The notes: generated by a model not told the origin, from the letters alone. Counted from the stretch's first letter, positions 27,417 to 36,177 are shown. The stretch is DNA of 64,000 nucleotides from Corynebacterium ammoniagenes DSM 20306 (GCF_001941425.1 NZ_CP009244.1:186001-250000); one strand, 5' to 3'. A program made the numbers and translations.

Positions 27417-28991
27417 TTAGAACTGTCCGTCGAATACTTGTGGAACATCCCAGGGGTTGGCATCTCGCACAGGTGCTGGGCGCAGCGATTCTGGGAAGGA
27501 TTGGTAGGCGACCGGTCGCTGGAAACGCTCAATTGCCAAAGTGCCCACGCTGGTGGTGGAGCCATTGGTAGTAGCTGGGAACGGTCCACCGTGAACCATT
27601 GCGTGGCCTACTTCGACACCGGTGGGCCAACCACCGAAGAGAATGCGTCCGGCAATTTCTTCTACGTGTGGCAACAGCTTCTCAACCTCTGCGAAGTCGC
27701 TTTCGGCAGCTTGGAAGGTAGCCGTGAGCTGTCCTTCGAGGCCATCAATGACGCGGATGAGGTCATCGACCGTGTTGTAGCGAATGACAAGTGAGGCCGG
27801 GCCGAAGAGTTCAACTTCGAGCACATCATTGGATTCAAAGGTGGCCAAGTCAGTATCAAAGATGACTGGCGCAGGAGCGTTTTCTCCCTCTCCAGCAGCA
27901 CCTTCACCGGCTACGCGCACGCCGTCTTGGGAACGCAACTTCGACGTTGCCTCCAACCAGGCATTCGCAATATTTTTGGTCAACATGGTCTGGCCGTGGG
28001 AATTGTTGAAGTGCTCAGCGAGTGCGGCAACGAACTTATCGCCGGCATCACCTGCTGGCAAAAAGAGCAGTCCAGGCTTGGTGCACAGCTGACCTGCAGA
28101 ACCAGTGACCGAGCCAAAGAAACCTTCTGCAAGACCCGCGGCATCATCCAGCGCGCCGGGCAAGACAAAGACGGGGTTGACCGCGCTCATCTCGGCATAG
28201 ACTGGGATGGGCTTGGGACGTTCATTAGCGGTGTGGAAAATGGCCATGCCGCCGGTGCGTGAACCAGTAAAGCCCACGGCGGTAATAGATGGATCGGATA
28301 CGAGGCGTTGGCCAATCTTGGCGCCGGGGCCAAAGACGAGGTTAAACACGCCGGGGTGCAAGCCTTGCTTGTCGATGGCCGCTTGAATTGCCTGGGCAAC
28401 AATTTCCGAGGTACCAGGGTGTGCGTTATGGGCTTTAAAGACTACTGGGCAACCTGCGGCGAGAGCAGAGGCGGTGTCTCCGCCGGCGGTGGAAAAGGCC
28501 AGGGGAAAGTTGCTGGCACCGAAGACTGCAACCGGTCCCAATGGCACGCGGCGCTGGCGAATATCCACGCGCGGTGCTGGCGTGCGATCCGGCTGTGCGG
28601 GATCAATGCGCACACTATTGTCATTGCCGTGGCGCAGTACCTTCGCGAAAAGACGCAGCTGATTGCTGGTGCGTGAAGTCTCCCCGGTGAGGCGTGCTTC
28701 GGGAAGTCCGGTTTCTTGGGTTGCGCGAGCGAGGATGTCCTCGCGGCGTGCTTCAATTTGCTCTGCAATCTCGTCGAGGAAGGCTGCGCGTTCTTCGGGA
28801 GTGGTTGCCCGGTAGCTAGCAAAAGCATCCTTTGCTGCAGCGGTGGCTTGATCAAGTTGGTCTGCGCCGAGAAGCGAGAATTCTGGTTCAAGTGCTTCAT
28901 TAGTTGCTGGGTTGAGACCAGTTACTGTGCCTTCAGAGCCAGTAACCCATTCGCCGTTAATTAGTGATTTGCCGTAGATATGCGTGCTCAA
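27417..28991 (-). CDS. 2,5-dioxovalerate (2-oxoglutarate semialdehyde) dehydrogenase
   Basis: This 524-residue aldehyde dehydrogenase has FKAHNAHPGTSE and VGFTGSRTGG (NAD(P)-binding and glycine motif, about residue 245). The catalytic cysteine is in GSAGQLCTKPG (about residue 305), and ELFGPASLVI lies in the C-terminal part. The ALDH subfamily with this N-terminus (GEWV..GTVTGLNPATNE) and the neighbouring gudD and kdgD genes identify it as the last step, making 2-oxoglutarate. The start is TTG at 28991 behind AAAGGA, so translation may be weaker than for its neighbours. C. glutamicum has a comparable enzyme. Confidence 0.9.
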   Translation of the reverse strand: MSTHIYGKSLINGEWVTGSEGTVTGLNPATNEALEPEFSLLGADQLDQATAAAKDAFASYRATTPEERAAFLDEIAEQIEARREDILARATQETGLPEARLTGETSRTSNQLRLFAKVLRHGNDNSVRIDPAQPDRTPAPRVDIRQRRVPLGPVAVFGASNFPLAFSTAGGDTASALAAGCPVVFKAHNAHPGTSEIVAQAIQAAIDKQGLHPGVFNLVFGPGAKIGQRLVSDPSITAVGFTGSRTGGMAIFHTANERPKPIPVYAEMSAVNPVFVLPGALDDAAGLAEGFFGSVTGSAGQLCTKPGLLFLPAGDAGDKFVAALAEHFNNSHGQTMLTKNIANAWLEATSKLRSQDGVRVAGEGAAGEGENAPAPVIFDTDLATFESNDVLEVELFGPASLVIRYNTVDDLIRVIDGLEGQLTATFQAAESDFAEVEKLLPHVEEIAGRILFGGWPTGVEVGHAMVHGGPFPATTNGSTTSVGTLAIERFQRPVAYQSFPESLRPAPVRDANPWDVPQVFDGQF

Positions 28992-29024
28992 AGTAGTTCC
29001 TTTCTGAACGTATGGTGCGGATAT

Positions 29025-29969
29025 TTACTTGGCTGGCTCGTGCTTTTCGGCACCGGCGCCAGAAGAGTCAATGAGGTTTTTCAAATCTTCCAAGTCCTTA
29101 TCGGAAAGATTCTGCAGTGGTGGGCGAACTGGGCCGCAGTCGCGGCCTTGAACCTTCAGCCCGCCCTTGACAATGGAGACACCGAAGCCGTGCCCGCGGT
29201 CGCGAATATTGAGGTAGGGGAGAACAAAGTCCTTGAGCTTTTGCTGCACTGCCTCGGTGTTGTGCGCGCGGACATCGCGGTAGAAATTCAATGCGAAATC
29301 TGGCACGAAATTGAACATGGCGGAAGAGTACGTGCTCATGCCCATTTCCAGGAGGGACAGCGCGTAGGTTTCGGCAGTAGGTAATCCACCCAGGTAGAAC
29401 AGGCGGTCACCGTTGGTGGTGGTCACTCGTGCCAGGTGCTCAATGTCGGCGGTTGCGTCCTTGTATCCCACAAAGTTTTCATGGCGCTCGGCCAGGCGTG
29501 CCAGGGTATCTGCGCCGTAGACCGCATTGGCACGGTTGTAGACGATGACGGACAGGGAGGTGGAACCAATGATGGCCGAAGCATGTTCAAATAGACCATC
29601 TTGGTCGCACTCGGTCAGGTATGGCGGCAGCAAGAGCAGACCTTCCGCTCCGGCCTTTTCTGCTCCCTGAGCGTGCTCAATAGCCTGGTGAGTGTTGCCG
29701 CCTGCGGAGCCTAGAACCGGCACATCTGGGTGAGATGCGTCTACGGCCAACTTGGTCACGCGGTGGTTTTCTTCCGGAGTCAGGCTGAAGCCTTCACCGG
29801 TACCGCCGGCGGCGAACAGCCCCGCGACCGGGTAGCTCGATTGCCACTCGATGTGGTTTTGGTAGGCCTTTTCATCCACTTCGTAGGTGGAGTCAAAAGC
29901 AGTGGCAGGAAAAGACAACAGACCGTCCTTGAGCTGCTGCTGCAACTCGGTCGGGGTAAAACGTGACAT
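29025..29969 (-). CDS. kdgD: 5-dehydro-4-deoxyglucarate dehydratase (KdgD)
   Basis: This 314-residue member of the DHDPS/NAL aldolase family converts 5-keto-4-deoxyglucarate to 2,5-dioxovalerate with loss of water and CO2. The active-site tyrosine is in VIVYNRANAVYG (about residue 143), and the Schiff-base lysine is in FVGYKDATADIEHL (about 170). GGTGEGFSLT carries the substrate-carboxylate loop. AGGAG lies at the usual distance before ATG 29969. It is the first catabolic gene after lysR. Confidence 0.92.
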   Translation of the reverse strand: MSRFTPTELQQQLKDGLLSFPATAFDSTYEVDEKAYQNHIEWQSSYPVAGLFAAGGTGEGFSLTPEENHRVTKLAVDASHPDVPVLGSAGGNTHQAIEHAQGAEKAGAEGLLLLPPYLTECDQDGLFEHASAIIGSTSLSVIVYNRANAVYGADTLARLAERHENFVGYKDATADIEHLARVTTTNGDRLFYLGGLPTAETYALSLLEMGMSTYSSAMFNFVPDFALNFYRDVRAHNTEAVQQKLKDFVLPYLNIRDRGHGFGVSIVKGGLKVQGRDCGPVRPPLQNLSDKDLEDLKNLIDSSGAGAEKHEPAK

Positions 29970-30047
29970 TTATAAACTCCTTGGTACGTGATGTGGATTA
30001 CTCAACTCCGGAGTCTATGGAGAGTTGCAATACCTGTCCAACACTTT

Positions 30048-30069
30048 TAAGGCATACGTTAATACTCAA
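30048..30069. promoter_or_regulatory. Putative LysR operator upstream of kdgD
   Basis: TAAGGCAT-6-ATACTCAA closely resembles the perfect dyad at 30992-31013 (TAAGGTAT-6-ATACCTTA), with the same arm length and spacing. It sits at the very end of the lysR gene, about 80 bases before kdgD, where an activator would be expected to bind. Confidence 0.5.
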
Positions 30070-30968
30070 AAGGTATGGTCTGACTGGCTGGCATCTTCGC
30101 TGATGAGTTCAAAGAGTCGGTGGACGATGGGGTTGTCGGATGGGTGCTTGGCAATGATCTGGGTCTTGATAATTTCCTTTTCCAAATCCTCAAAGTGGCG
30201 AAGTCTTACTCCGGGGAAAGAAATGTGCTGTGCGGATTCAGGAACCAGTGCGATGCCGTGTCCGGATGCAACTAGGGCGATCATGGCGCCTACTTGGCTC
30301 AGCGAGTACGCCACTTGGTGGTGATTGACCTGGAAGTTGCGCACCGTGATGTCATAGAAATACCGCGCCTTGGTGGGCGAGTAAATGATAAGCGGGTGCC
30401 CACCGACGTGCTCGCGTAGTAGCGGTTTGTCCTGCAGCATCAAGGGATGGTCCACCGGAGCTGCCAGGACCAAGCTTTCGTGATGGATTTCTTCAATTCG
30501 GTAGTCGTCGTCGCTGTCTGCAAGGCGCCCGATGGCTACGTCGATGGTTTCATTTTCGAGTGCTTCTAACTGTTCTTGGGTGACCATCTCAAAGACTTCG
30601 ATTTGAATTGCGGGAATTTTATTCTTGATAAATCGCAGCAGCGGGCCGAGTACGCTAAGTCCGGACGCGGCCGTATAGGCAATGCGAATCTGCCCACGCA
30701 AACCCGCAGCGGAAAGTTGGGCGAGCTTGCGTGCGTTCTCTGCAGAATTCAAGATGGTGCGCGCTTGCAGTACAAAGGTTGCACCAGCAGGCGTGAGTTC
30801 CACCTTGCGGTTATTGCGAAGCAACAGTGGGGTGCCAACATCTTTTTCTAACTTTTGAATCTGCCGGCTCAGCGGCGGCTGAGTCATGTTGAGTTCTTCT
30901 GCGGCGCGCCCGAAATGGAGATGCTCAGCGACGGTGACAAAGCACTGCAATTGGTCGAGGGTGTACAT
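30066..30968 (-). CDS. LysR-family regulator of aldarate catabolism
   Basis: The protein has 300 residues. The N-terminal helix-turn-helix reads TVAEHLHFGRAAEELNMTQPPLSRQIQKLE (about residues 12-42), the form seen in the CatM/BenM branch of LysR proteins. A long linker helix and a periplasmic-binding-like effector domain follow. It is encoded between kdgD and the divergent gntP-like gene, so it probably responds to glucarate, galactarate or a keto-deoxy intermediate and controls both transcripts. Repeats that suit its operator occur on both sides of the gene. Confidence 0.9.
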   Translation of the reverse strand: MYTLDQLQCFVTVAEHLHFGRAAEELNMTQPPLSRQIQKLEKDVGTPLLLRNNRKVELTPAGATFVLQARTILNSAENARKLAQLSAAGLRGQIRIAYTAASGLSVLGPLLRFIKNKIPAIQIEVFEMVTQEQLEALENETIDVAIGRLADSDDDYRIEEIHHESLVLAAPVDHPLMLQDKPLLREHVGGHPLIIYSPTKARYFYDITVRNFQVNHHQVAYSLSQVGAMIALVASGHGIALVPESAQHISFPGVRLRHFEDLEKEIIKTQIIAKHPSDNPIVHRLFELISEDASQSDHTF

Positions 30969-30991
30969 CCGGCTCCTGACGTATATGCGTT

Positions 30992-31013
30992 TAAGGTATT
31001 ACTGGATACCTTA
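30992..31013. promoter_or_regulatory. Perfect dyad, putative LysR operator
   Basis: TAAGGTAT and ATACCTTA form an 8-bp perfect inverted repeat with a 6-base spacer. It contains a T-N11-A core typical of LysR-type binding sites, in the 200-base gap between lysR and the permease gene. A further ACCTTA lies just downstream (31017-31022). Confidence 0.6.
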
Positions 31014-31168
31014 ATAACCTTAGACAAACATCAATGAGCCTCTTTACGATTTCTTCTAGATGTGATGCCACGCACAAGATTTTTGTTTCGGCGGCAGCGC
31101 ACTTGTGAACAATCGAAAAGAATTCAGGAGCTCCGGCTCCGACTATCCCTCAACGAAGGAGGACGATC

Positions 31169-32524
31169 GTGCCGCTACTGATCGTCGCACTGGCCGTGGT
31201 TGTGCTGCTGGTGTTAATGACCAAATTTAGGCTCAATGGATTTATCGCCCTGCTCACCGTTGCCATCGGTGTTGCCCTGTGGGGTGCATCCAGCGGAAAT
31301 CTCGCTATCGACGGAGAAAACGTCGGAATCGACGCCATTCCAAAAATCGTTGCTTCAGGTTTAGGTGACCAGCTTTCTCACACGTTGATTGTCATCGGGC
31401 TTGGCGCGATGGTTGGTCGCGTCGTCGGTGACGCTGGCGCAGCGCAGCGAATTGCGCTCAAGATTGTTGATGTCTTCGGTGAAAAGAATGTCCAATGGGC
31501 GATGATTGTCACCTCGATGATCATCGGTATCACGATGTTCTACGAAACCGCTTTCGTCATCGTCGTTCCCGTTGCCTTTACTCTCGTTCGCGCTACTAAG
31601 ACCAACCTGCTGTGGGTCGGTTTGCCCATGTCGATTTCGTTATCGACTATGCACTCCTTCCTGCCACCGCACCCAGGACCAGTAGCGGCCGCCGGTATCT
31701 ATGAAGCATCAACTGGCCGAACCATTCTCTACGGTTTCGCCATCGCCGTTATCGCGGGTGTCATCGTCGCCATGATCTGGCCTCGCCTGCCGTTTGTGAA
31801 GAAGATGAATCCTTCCATCCCCGAAGGCCTAGCGCCGAAGCGGATGTTTGAAGAAGATGAAATGCCAGATACCTTCACCTCCATCGGTGTAGCAATTCTG
31901 CCCATCATCCTCATCGCTGGCGCGGAAATCTATGCAATGTTCGCGAACACCGAATCCACGCTTGGACGCATTATTGCGATGGTCGGTGCACCGGAAGTCG
32001 CGCTGCTTATTACGCTTTTCGTTGCCATTATCGTCTTTGGCCCGATGCGCGGTACGCCAATGTCTGAAATCGCAGCCTCCATGTCGGATTCTGCTCGCGG
32101 CATGGTCATGATCATCATGGTCATCGGTGCCGGCGGTTCACTCAAGGAGGTTCTGGTTTCCACAGGAATTGCTGATTACATCGCGGACTTCACTGGCGGT
32201 TGGGATCTCAACCCCATCATCTTGGTCTGGTTCACTGCCGTCATCCTGCGTGTAGCGCTTGGTTCTGCTTCTGTTGCAGTAACCACCGCGGCCGGTATCG
32301 CCGCACCGCTCGTGGCCGCCAGTGGCGTCTCTCCAGAGCTTATGGTCTTGGCAACCGCGTGTGGCTCCATCGCCTTTAGCCACGTCAATGACCCAGGCTT
32401 CTGGATGTTTAAGGAGTACTTCAACCTCACCGTTATCAACACCATCAAGGTACGTACCACCTATACCACCGTGCTTTCTATCCTCGGACTCTTCGGCGTC
32501 CTGGGTATGAGCCTGATTGTCTAA
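31169..32524 (+). CDS. GntP-family sugar-acid permease
   Basis: This 451-residue membrane protein has about twelve to fourteen helices. GntP-family blocks include LGAMVGRVVGDAGAAQRIA (about residue 78), MSISLSTMHSFLPPHPGPVAAA (about 155), and the C-terminal GSASVAVTTAAGIAAPL with FSHVNDPGFWMFKEYF. Members carry gluconate and related acids with protons. The neighbouring dehydratases suggest glucarate and/or galactarate here. GTG 31169 is preceded by AAGGAGG (31156-31162). It is co-transcribed with the galactarate-type dehydratase downstream. Confidence 0.9.
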   Translation: MPLLIVALAVVVLLVLMTKFRLNGFIALLTVAIGVALWGASSGNLAIDGENVGIDAIPKIVASGLGDQLSHTLIVIGLGAMVGRVVGDAGAAQRIALKIVDVFGEKNVQWAMIVTSMIIGITMFYETAFVIVVPVAFTLVRATKTNLLWVGLPMSISLSTMHSFLPPHPGPVAAAGIYEASTGRTILYGFAIAVIAGVIVAMIWPRLPFVKKMNPSIPEGLAPKRMFEEDEMPDTFTSIGVAILPIILIAGAEIYAMFANTESTLGRIIAMVGAPEVALLITLFVAIIVFGPMRGTPMSEIAASMSDSARGMVMIIMVIGAGGSLKEVLVSTGIADYIADFTGGWDLNPIILVWFTAVILRVALGSASVAVTTAAGIAAPLVAASGVSPELMVLATACGSIAFSHVNDPGFWMFKEYFNLTVINTIKVRTTYTTVLSILGLFGVLGMSLIV

Positions 32525-32579
32525 TCATCACTTCCGCGTCATCCACGCACTTAAAACCATTCTTTGAAAGGTAACTACC

Positions 32580-33710
32580 ATGTCTGCCAGCATCGATGCC
32601 ATCCGCAAGGTCAAACTATCCTCCATTGTGCTTCCCCTCAAAACCGCAATCTCTGACGCAAAGGTCTTCACTGGTCGGCAAAAGCCGATGACAGAAGTCG
32701 TCTTCCTCTTTGCCGAGATCACGACCGAATCCGGCCATGAAGGCATCGGTTTTTCTTACTCCAAGCGCGCCGGTGGCCCCGCTCAGTACGCCCATGCTTG
32801 CGAGGTTGCGGATAACCTCATTGGTGAAGACCCCAACGATATCCCTCGTCTCTATGACAAATTGCTGTGGGCAGGCGCTTCCGTCGGCCGTTCCGGGGTG
32901 GCAACTCAAGCTTTAGCTGCGATTGATATTGCCCTGTATGACCTGAAAGCAAAGCGCGCCAGCTTACCGTTGGCCAAACTTCTTGGCCCTTACCGTAATT
33001 CCGTGCGAACCTACAACACCTCCGGTGGCTTCCTCAATGCAACAATCGAAGAGGTCAAAGACCGTGCTACTCAATCCATTGAGGAAGGCATTGGCGGAAT
33101 CAAGATCAAGGTAGGACTTCCTGATAATAAGGAAGATATCCGCCGCGTGGCAGCGGTACGCGAGCACATCGGGGATGATGTTCCACTCATGGTGGACGCG
33201 AACCAGCAGTGGGATCGCGCAACCGCATTGCGCATGGGACGCGCGTTGGACGAATTCAACTTGGTGTGGATTGAAGAGCCTTTGGATGCCTACGATGCCA
33301 TCGGCCATGCTGATCTTCGCCAAGCTTTGGATACACCGATTGCCACGGGCGAAATGCTCGCCTCAGTGCGCGAGCACCAGGACTTAATTGATACTCGATC
33401 GTGCGATATTATCCAGCCGGACTGCCCGCGCGTCGGCGGAATTACCCAGTTCCAGAAGTTATTGACTCGTGCGGATGCAGCAGGCTTAGATCTCGCACCA
33501 CACTTTGCGATGGAAATTCACCTGCACATGGCAGCGCTCTTTCCTCGTGAACCATGGGTGGAGCACTTTGACTGGTTGGATCCATTGTTTAATGAAAAGC
33601 TCGAAACCCGCGATGGCCGAATGATTGTTCCGGACCGGCCTGGACTGGGCATTACGTTGACAGATCAAGCCCGCGCGTGGACTCGCGAATCAGCCACCTT
33701 CGGTGATTAA
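32580..33710 (+). CDS. Enolase-superfamily sugar-acid dehydratase (L-talarate/galactarate type)
   Basis: This 376-residue protein belongs to the mandelate-racemase subgroup. The catalytic lysine motif is GGIKIKVG (about residue 175), metal ligands are in MVDANQQW (D, about 205), WIEEPL (E, about 231) and ATGEML (E, about 257), and the C-terminal His is in LAPHFAMEIHLH (about 307). The layout matches L-talarate/galactarate dehydratase, which yields the same 5-keto-4-deoxyglucarate made by GudD, so it would widen the pathway to galactarate. GAAAGG lies before the ATG. Another acid-sugar substrate remains possible. Confidence 0.8.
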   Translation: MSASIDAIRKVKLSSIVLPLKTAISDAKVFTGRQKPMTEVVFLFAEITTESGHEGIGFSYSKRAGGPAQYAHACEVADNLIGEDPNDIPRLYDKLLWAGASVGRSGVATQALAAIDIALYDLKAKRASLPLAKLLGPYRNSVRTYNTSGGFLNATIEEVKDRATQSIEEGIGGIKIKVGLPDNKEDIRRVAAVREHIGDDVPLMVDANQQWDRATALRMGRALDEFNLVWIEEPLDAYDAIGHADLRQALDTPIATGEMLASVREHQDLIDTRSCDIIQPDCPRVGGITQFQKLLTRADAAGLDLAPHFAMEIHLHMAALFPREPWVEHFDWLDPLFNEKLETRDGRMIVPDRPGLGITLTDQARAWTRESATFGD

Positions 33711-33727
33711 TTAAGACACAAGAAATT

Positions 33728-33767
33728 ATCCGCTTCCCCTTTTCACAGATGGGGAAGCGGATTTTTG
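33728..33767 (+). terminator. Rho-independent terminator
   Basis: ATCCGCTTCCCC (33728-33739) pairs with GGGGAAGCGGAT (33751-33762), followed by a run of five T. It ends the permease-dehydratase transcript and also faces the convergent secreted-protein gene. Confidence 0.9.
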
Positions 33768-33769
33768 TG

Positions 33770-34216
33770 TTATTCCGCAGCAACGTGTGGCAGCGGCATG
33801 CCGGCTTGCAGTGCGACGTTATAGATGATGGCGCCGACGGCTAAAACGCTGCCGAGGGCAAGGAGGATGTCGAGGTTGGTGCCAATTGGGTCGCCGTTTT
33901 CGATGTCTTTTTTGACGGAGCTTTTGGCAAGACCCCAGCTGGATTCAATGACTCCATCGGAAACGCGCTCGGAGCTGCGGTCGCGAAGAAATTCTGAGGA
34001 TTGATTAGCAGTGCTGACAGAGCTGGTGGGTTGTTTGAGCAAGGTCCCGCTGAATGGAGATTCAGCCTGCCACTTGAGTAAGTCTTTGCGGATTTGGCTA
34101 TCAGAGGCGGTGCTGCCGGTACCAAGGCCTTGGGCGGAGGCAACACCAGTAGAGACACCGGTGGATAAGGACAGGGCGGTTACTGCTGCCACGGCAGCGG
34201 CGATGATGCGCTTCAT
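33770..34216 (-). CDS. Small exported protein with C-terminal membrane segment
   Basis: The protein has 148 residues. A clear Sec signal peptide (MKRIIAAAVAAVTALSLS, likely cleavage after VASA) is followed by a polar Ser/Gln-rich region. A hydrophobic segment near the C-terminus (LDILLALGSVLAVGAIIYNV) could reanchor it. ATG 34216 is preferred over the longer frame because it places the signal peptide at the N-terminus. No named family is recognised. It lies at the border between the sugar-acid island and the Wzt/Wzm genes, downstream of two hairpins. Confidence 0.7.
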   Translation of the reverse strand: MKRIIAAAVAAVTALSLSTGVSTGVASAQGLGTGSTASDSQIRKDLLKWQAESPFSGTLLKQPTSSVSTANQSSEFLRDRSSERVSDGVIESSWGLAKSSVKKDIENGDPIGTNLDILLALGSVLAVGAIIYNVALQAGMPLPHVAAE

Positions 34217-34250
34217 GAAAATCTTCCTGAGTAGGGCTGAAATAAACATG

Positions 34251-34282
34251 GTGGGTAGGGGCAATCAAGTGCCCCTACCCAC
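34251..34282 (-). terminator. Perfect hairpin upstream of secreted protein gene
   Basis: GTGGGTAGGGGCA (34251-34263) and its complement at 34270-34282 form a 13-bp stem with a 6-base loop, located between wzt and the secreted-protein gene. It may terminate wzt or act in the leader of the next gene; no clear U-run is present on the minus strand. Confidence 0.55.
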
Positions 34283-34341
34283 GTAATCAGCACCCAGGAA
34301 AATCTGCAGCGCGAGCGGGCGTTATGCCCACTGTGGTGATT

Positions 34342-34367
34342 AAATTCGCCGACTTATCGGCGAATTT
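34342..34367 (-). terminator. Hairpin after wzt
   Basis: AAATTCGCCGA (34342-34352) and TCGGCGAATTT (34357-34367) form an 11-bp stem with a 4-base loop, 11 bases beyond the wzt stop. Read on the minus strand, the 3' arm ends in UUU, a modest intrinsic terminator. Confidence 0.65.
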
Positions 34368-34377
34368 TAGATACGCC

Positions 34378-35172
34378 TTAGGCGTCTTCGCGCTCAAAAC
34401 GCTCGCGCATATCGCGAACATATTCGCCAACTTCGGGGCCTTCGTATTCGCCCACGACATCGGCCACTTCACCCGCGGAGCGAATCTCGCCCTTATCAAT
34501 CCACAGCGCGGTATTGCACAGCTGCGCGAGGAAGTCATTGGAGTGCGAGGCAAAGACCAAGATGCCGGAGCGTTTGACGAGCTCTTCCAAGCGCACGCGG
34601 GCTTTGGCCATAAAGGCGGCATCGACGGCGCCGATGCCTTCATCGAGAAGCAAGATTTCTGGCTCAATGGAGGTCACCACGCCCAAGGCTAGGCGCACGC
34701 GCATACCGGTGGAGTAGGTGCGCAGCGGCATGCCTAAGTAATCACCAAGTTCGGAAAACTCCGCGATTTCATCCATCTTGGCTTTCATTTGCTTGATGGT
34801 CTGGCCCAAAAATAGCCCGCGAATGATGATGTTGTCGTAGCCGGAGACCTCCGGGTCCATGCCCACGCCAAGGTCAAAGACCGGCGCCACACGGCCGCGT
34901 ACATCAGACGAGCCGCGGGTGGGCTCATAGATATTGGACAACAAACGCAGCAAGGTGGACTTGCCGGCGCCGTTGTGGCCGACCAGCCCAACGCGGTCGC
35001 CTTCGCGCAGGTGTAGGTTGATGTTTTTTAGCGCCTCAACCACCACGACGTTGTCATCGTTTTTGCCAATGGCGCCGCCAGCGGAAGAAAGCATGGCTTT
35101 TTTCAGCGACCGGGACTTGGCATCAAAGATGGGAAAGTCCACGCACGCGTTATATGTATCGATAGAAACCAT
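34378..35172 (-). CDS. wzt: Wzt-like ATPase of the galactan exporter
   Basis: This 264-residue ABC ATPase of the O-antigen/teichoic-acid export class has Walker A GHNGAGKST (about residue 62), the family loop VAPVFDLGVGMDPEVSGYDN (about 95), signature YSTGMRVRLAL, and Walker B EILLLDEGIGAVDAAF. It corresponds to mycobacterial Rv3781 and would drive flipping of lipid-linked galactan. ATG 35172, with GGAG before it, gives the usual N-terminus MVSIDTYNA; the longer frame overlaps wzm. The C-terminus lacks an extra carbohydrate-binding domain. Confidence 0.9.
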   Translation of the reverse strand: MVSIDTYNACVDFPIFDAKSRSLKKAMLSSAGGAIGKNDDNVVVVEALKNINLHLREGDRVGLVGHNGAGKSTLLRLLSNIYEPTRGSSDVRGRVAPVFDLGVGMDPEVSGYDNIIIRGLFLGQTIKQMKAKMDEIAEFSELGDYLGMPLRTYSTGMRVRLALGVVTSIEPEILLLDEGIGAVDAAFMAKARVRLEELVKRSGILVFASHSNDFLAQLCNTALWIDKGEIRSAGEVADVVGEYEGPEVGEYVRDMRERFEREDA

Positions 35173-35180
35173 GGTTCTCC

Positions 35181-36074
35181 TTAAACCCAGTAGCTCACGC
35201 GGAAGCGCCATTGGCGCATCGCCAGCATGGCAACAAGTAGTCCAACTGCGGTAAATGCCAGCACAATCCACCAGTGGTAGGCCTCAATGGGCTCGCCAAT
35301 TAGCGGTGAGCGCACAATCTCCAGGTAGTGGTACAGCGGGTTGATCTCCGCCAACCGCGCGCGGTCAGCAACCGCGCCACCTTGATCCGTCAGGGTCTTG
35401 GTCGTCCATACAATTGGGGTGACATAAAACAGCAATTGTGTCAGGGCTTCCAGCAAGGGGGCAACATCGCGGAAGCGCGTGGCCACCATACCGAAGAACA
35501 TCGCTACCCACACGCCGTTGACGACCAACAGCAGCATACCTGGGATGACCAGGAAAAACTCCCAGCCCAGGCTGCGCGGGAAGATCACAATCAGCAGCAG
35601 CCAAATAATCAGGTTGTGGCCCAAAAACAGCGTTTGCCGCCACACCAGGCGGTAGACGTGCACTGATAAAGGCGCCGGCAACTGTTTAATCAAACCTTCG
35701 TTATCAATGAAGATCGTGGAGCCTTCCCGGATGGCACCGGAGATGAAATTCCACATAATCAAACCCACCGTCACGTGCGGCAGGAAGTCAGCCAGTGGAA
35801 GTTGAAAGAGCATCGAGTACAACAAACCCAATGCCAACGCCATCACACCGGTGGCGATGGTGATCCAAAAAGGACCCAAAATCGACCGGCGATAGCGCTG
35901 CTTGATGTCTTGCAGACCCAGCATAAGCCACAGTTCGTGCTGTTTAGCGCCCTGGAGGAGGTCTTTAAACGCCGCGCCGAAAGTCTTGGAATTAGACGGC
36001 GGTACGGTTTGACCCTCTGGAGTGCCCGTCATGCGCGCAATATCTGCGGCAAGTGTATTTTTATCTTGCTCCAT
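35181..36074 (-). CDS. wzm: Wzm-like permease of the galactan exporter
   Basis: This 297-residue ABC-2 type membrane subunit has about six helices. After a cytoplasmic leader the motif LQDIKQRYRRSILGPFWI (about residues 56-73) is typical of polysaccharide-export permeases, and the rest follows the ABC2_membrane pattern (FVTRFRDVAPLLEALTQLLFYVTPIVW-like loop). With Wzt, 8 bases downstream, it should carry decaprenyl-linked galactan across the membrane for arabinan addition by AftA and Emb. It is transcribed divergently from the class-V homologue. Confidence 0.9.
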   Translation of the reverse strand: MEQDKNTLAADIARMTGTPEGQTVPPSNSKTFGAAFKDLLQGAKQHELWLMLGLQDIKQRYRRSILGPFWITIATGVMALALGLLYSMLFQLPLADFLPHVTVGLIMWNFISGAIREGSTIFIDNEGLIKQLPAPLSVHVYRLVWRQTLFLGHNLIIWLLLIVIFPRSLGWEFFLVIPGMLLLVVNGVWVAMFFGMVATRFRDVAPLLEALTQLLFYVTPIVWTTKTLTDQGGAVADRARLAEINPLYHYLEIVRSPLIGEPIEAYHWWIVLAFTAVGLLVAMLAMRQWRFRVSYWV

Positions 36075-36177
36075 GCCGAATACCCTAGTGCCAAGAGGCT
36101 CACTAGGTGGTTTTCACCCGCCCATAAACCCGTATAGAGTAGTGAGCGTCAAGAGCCAGCAGGAGGGAGAGCTTGAC

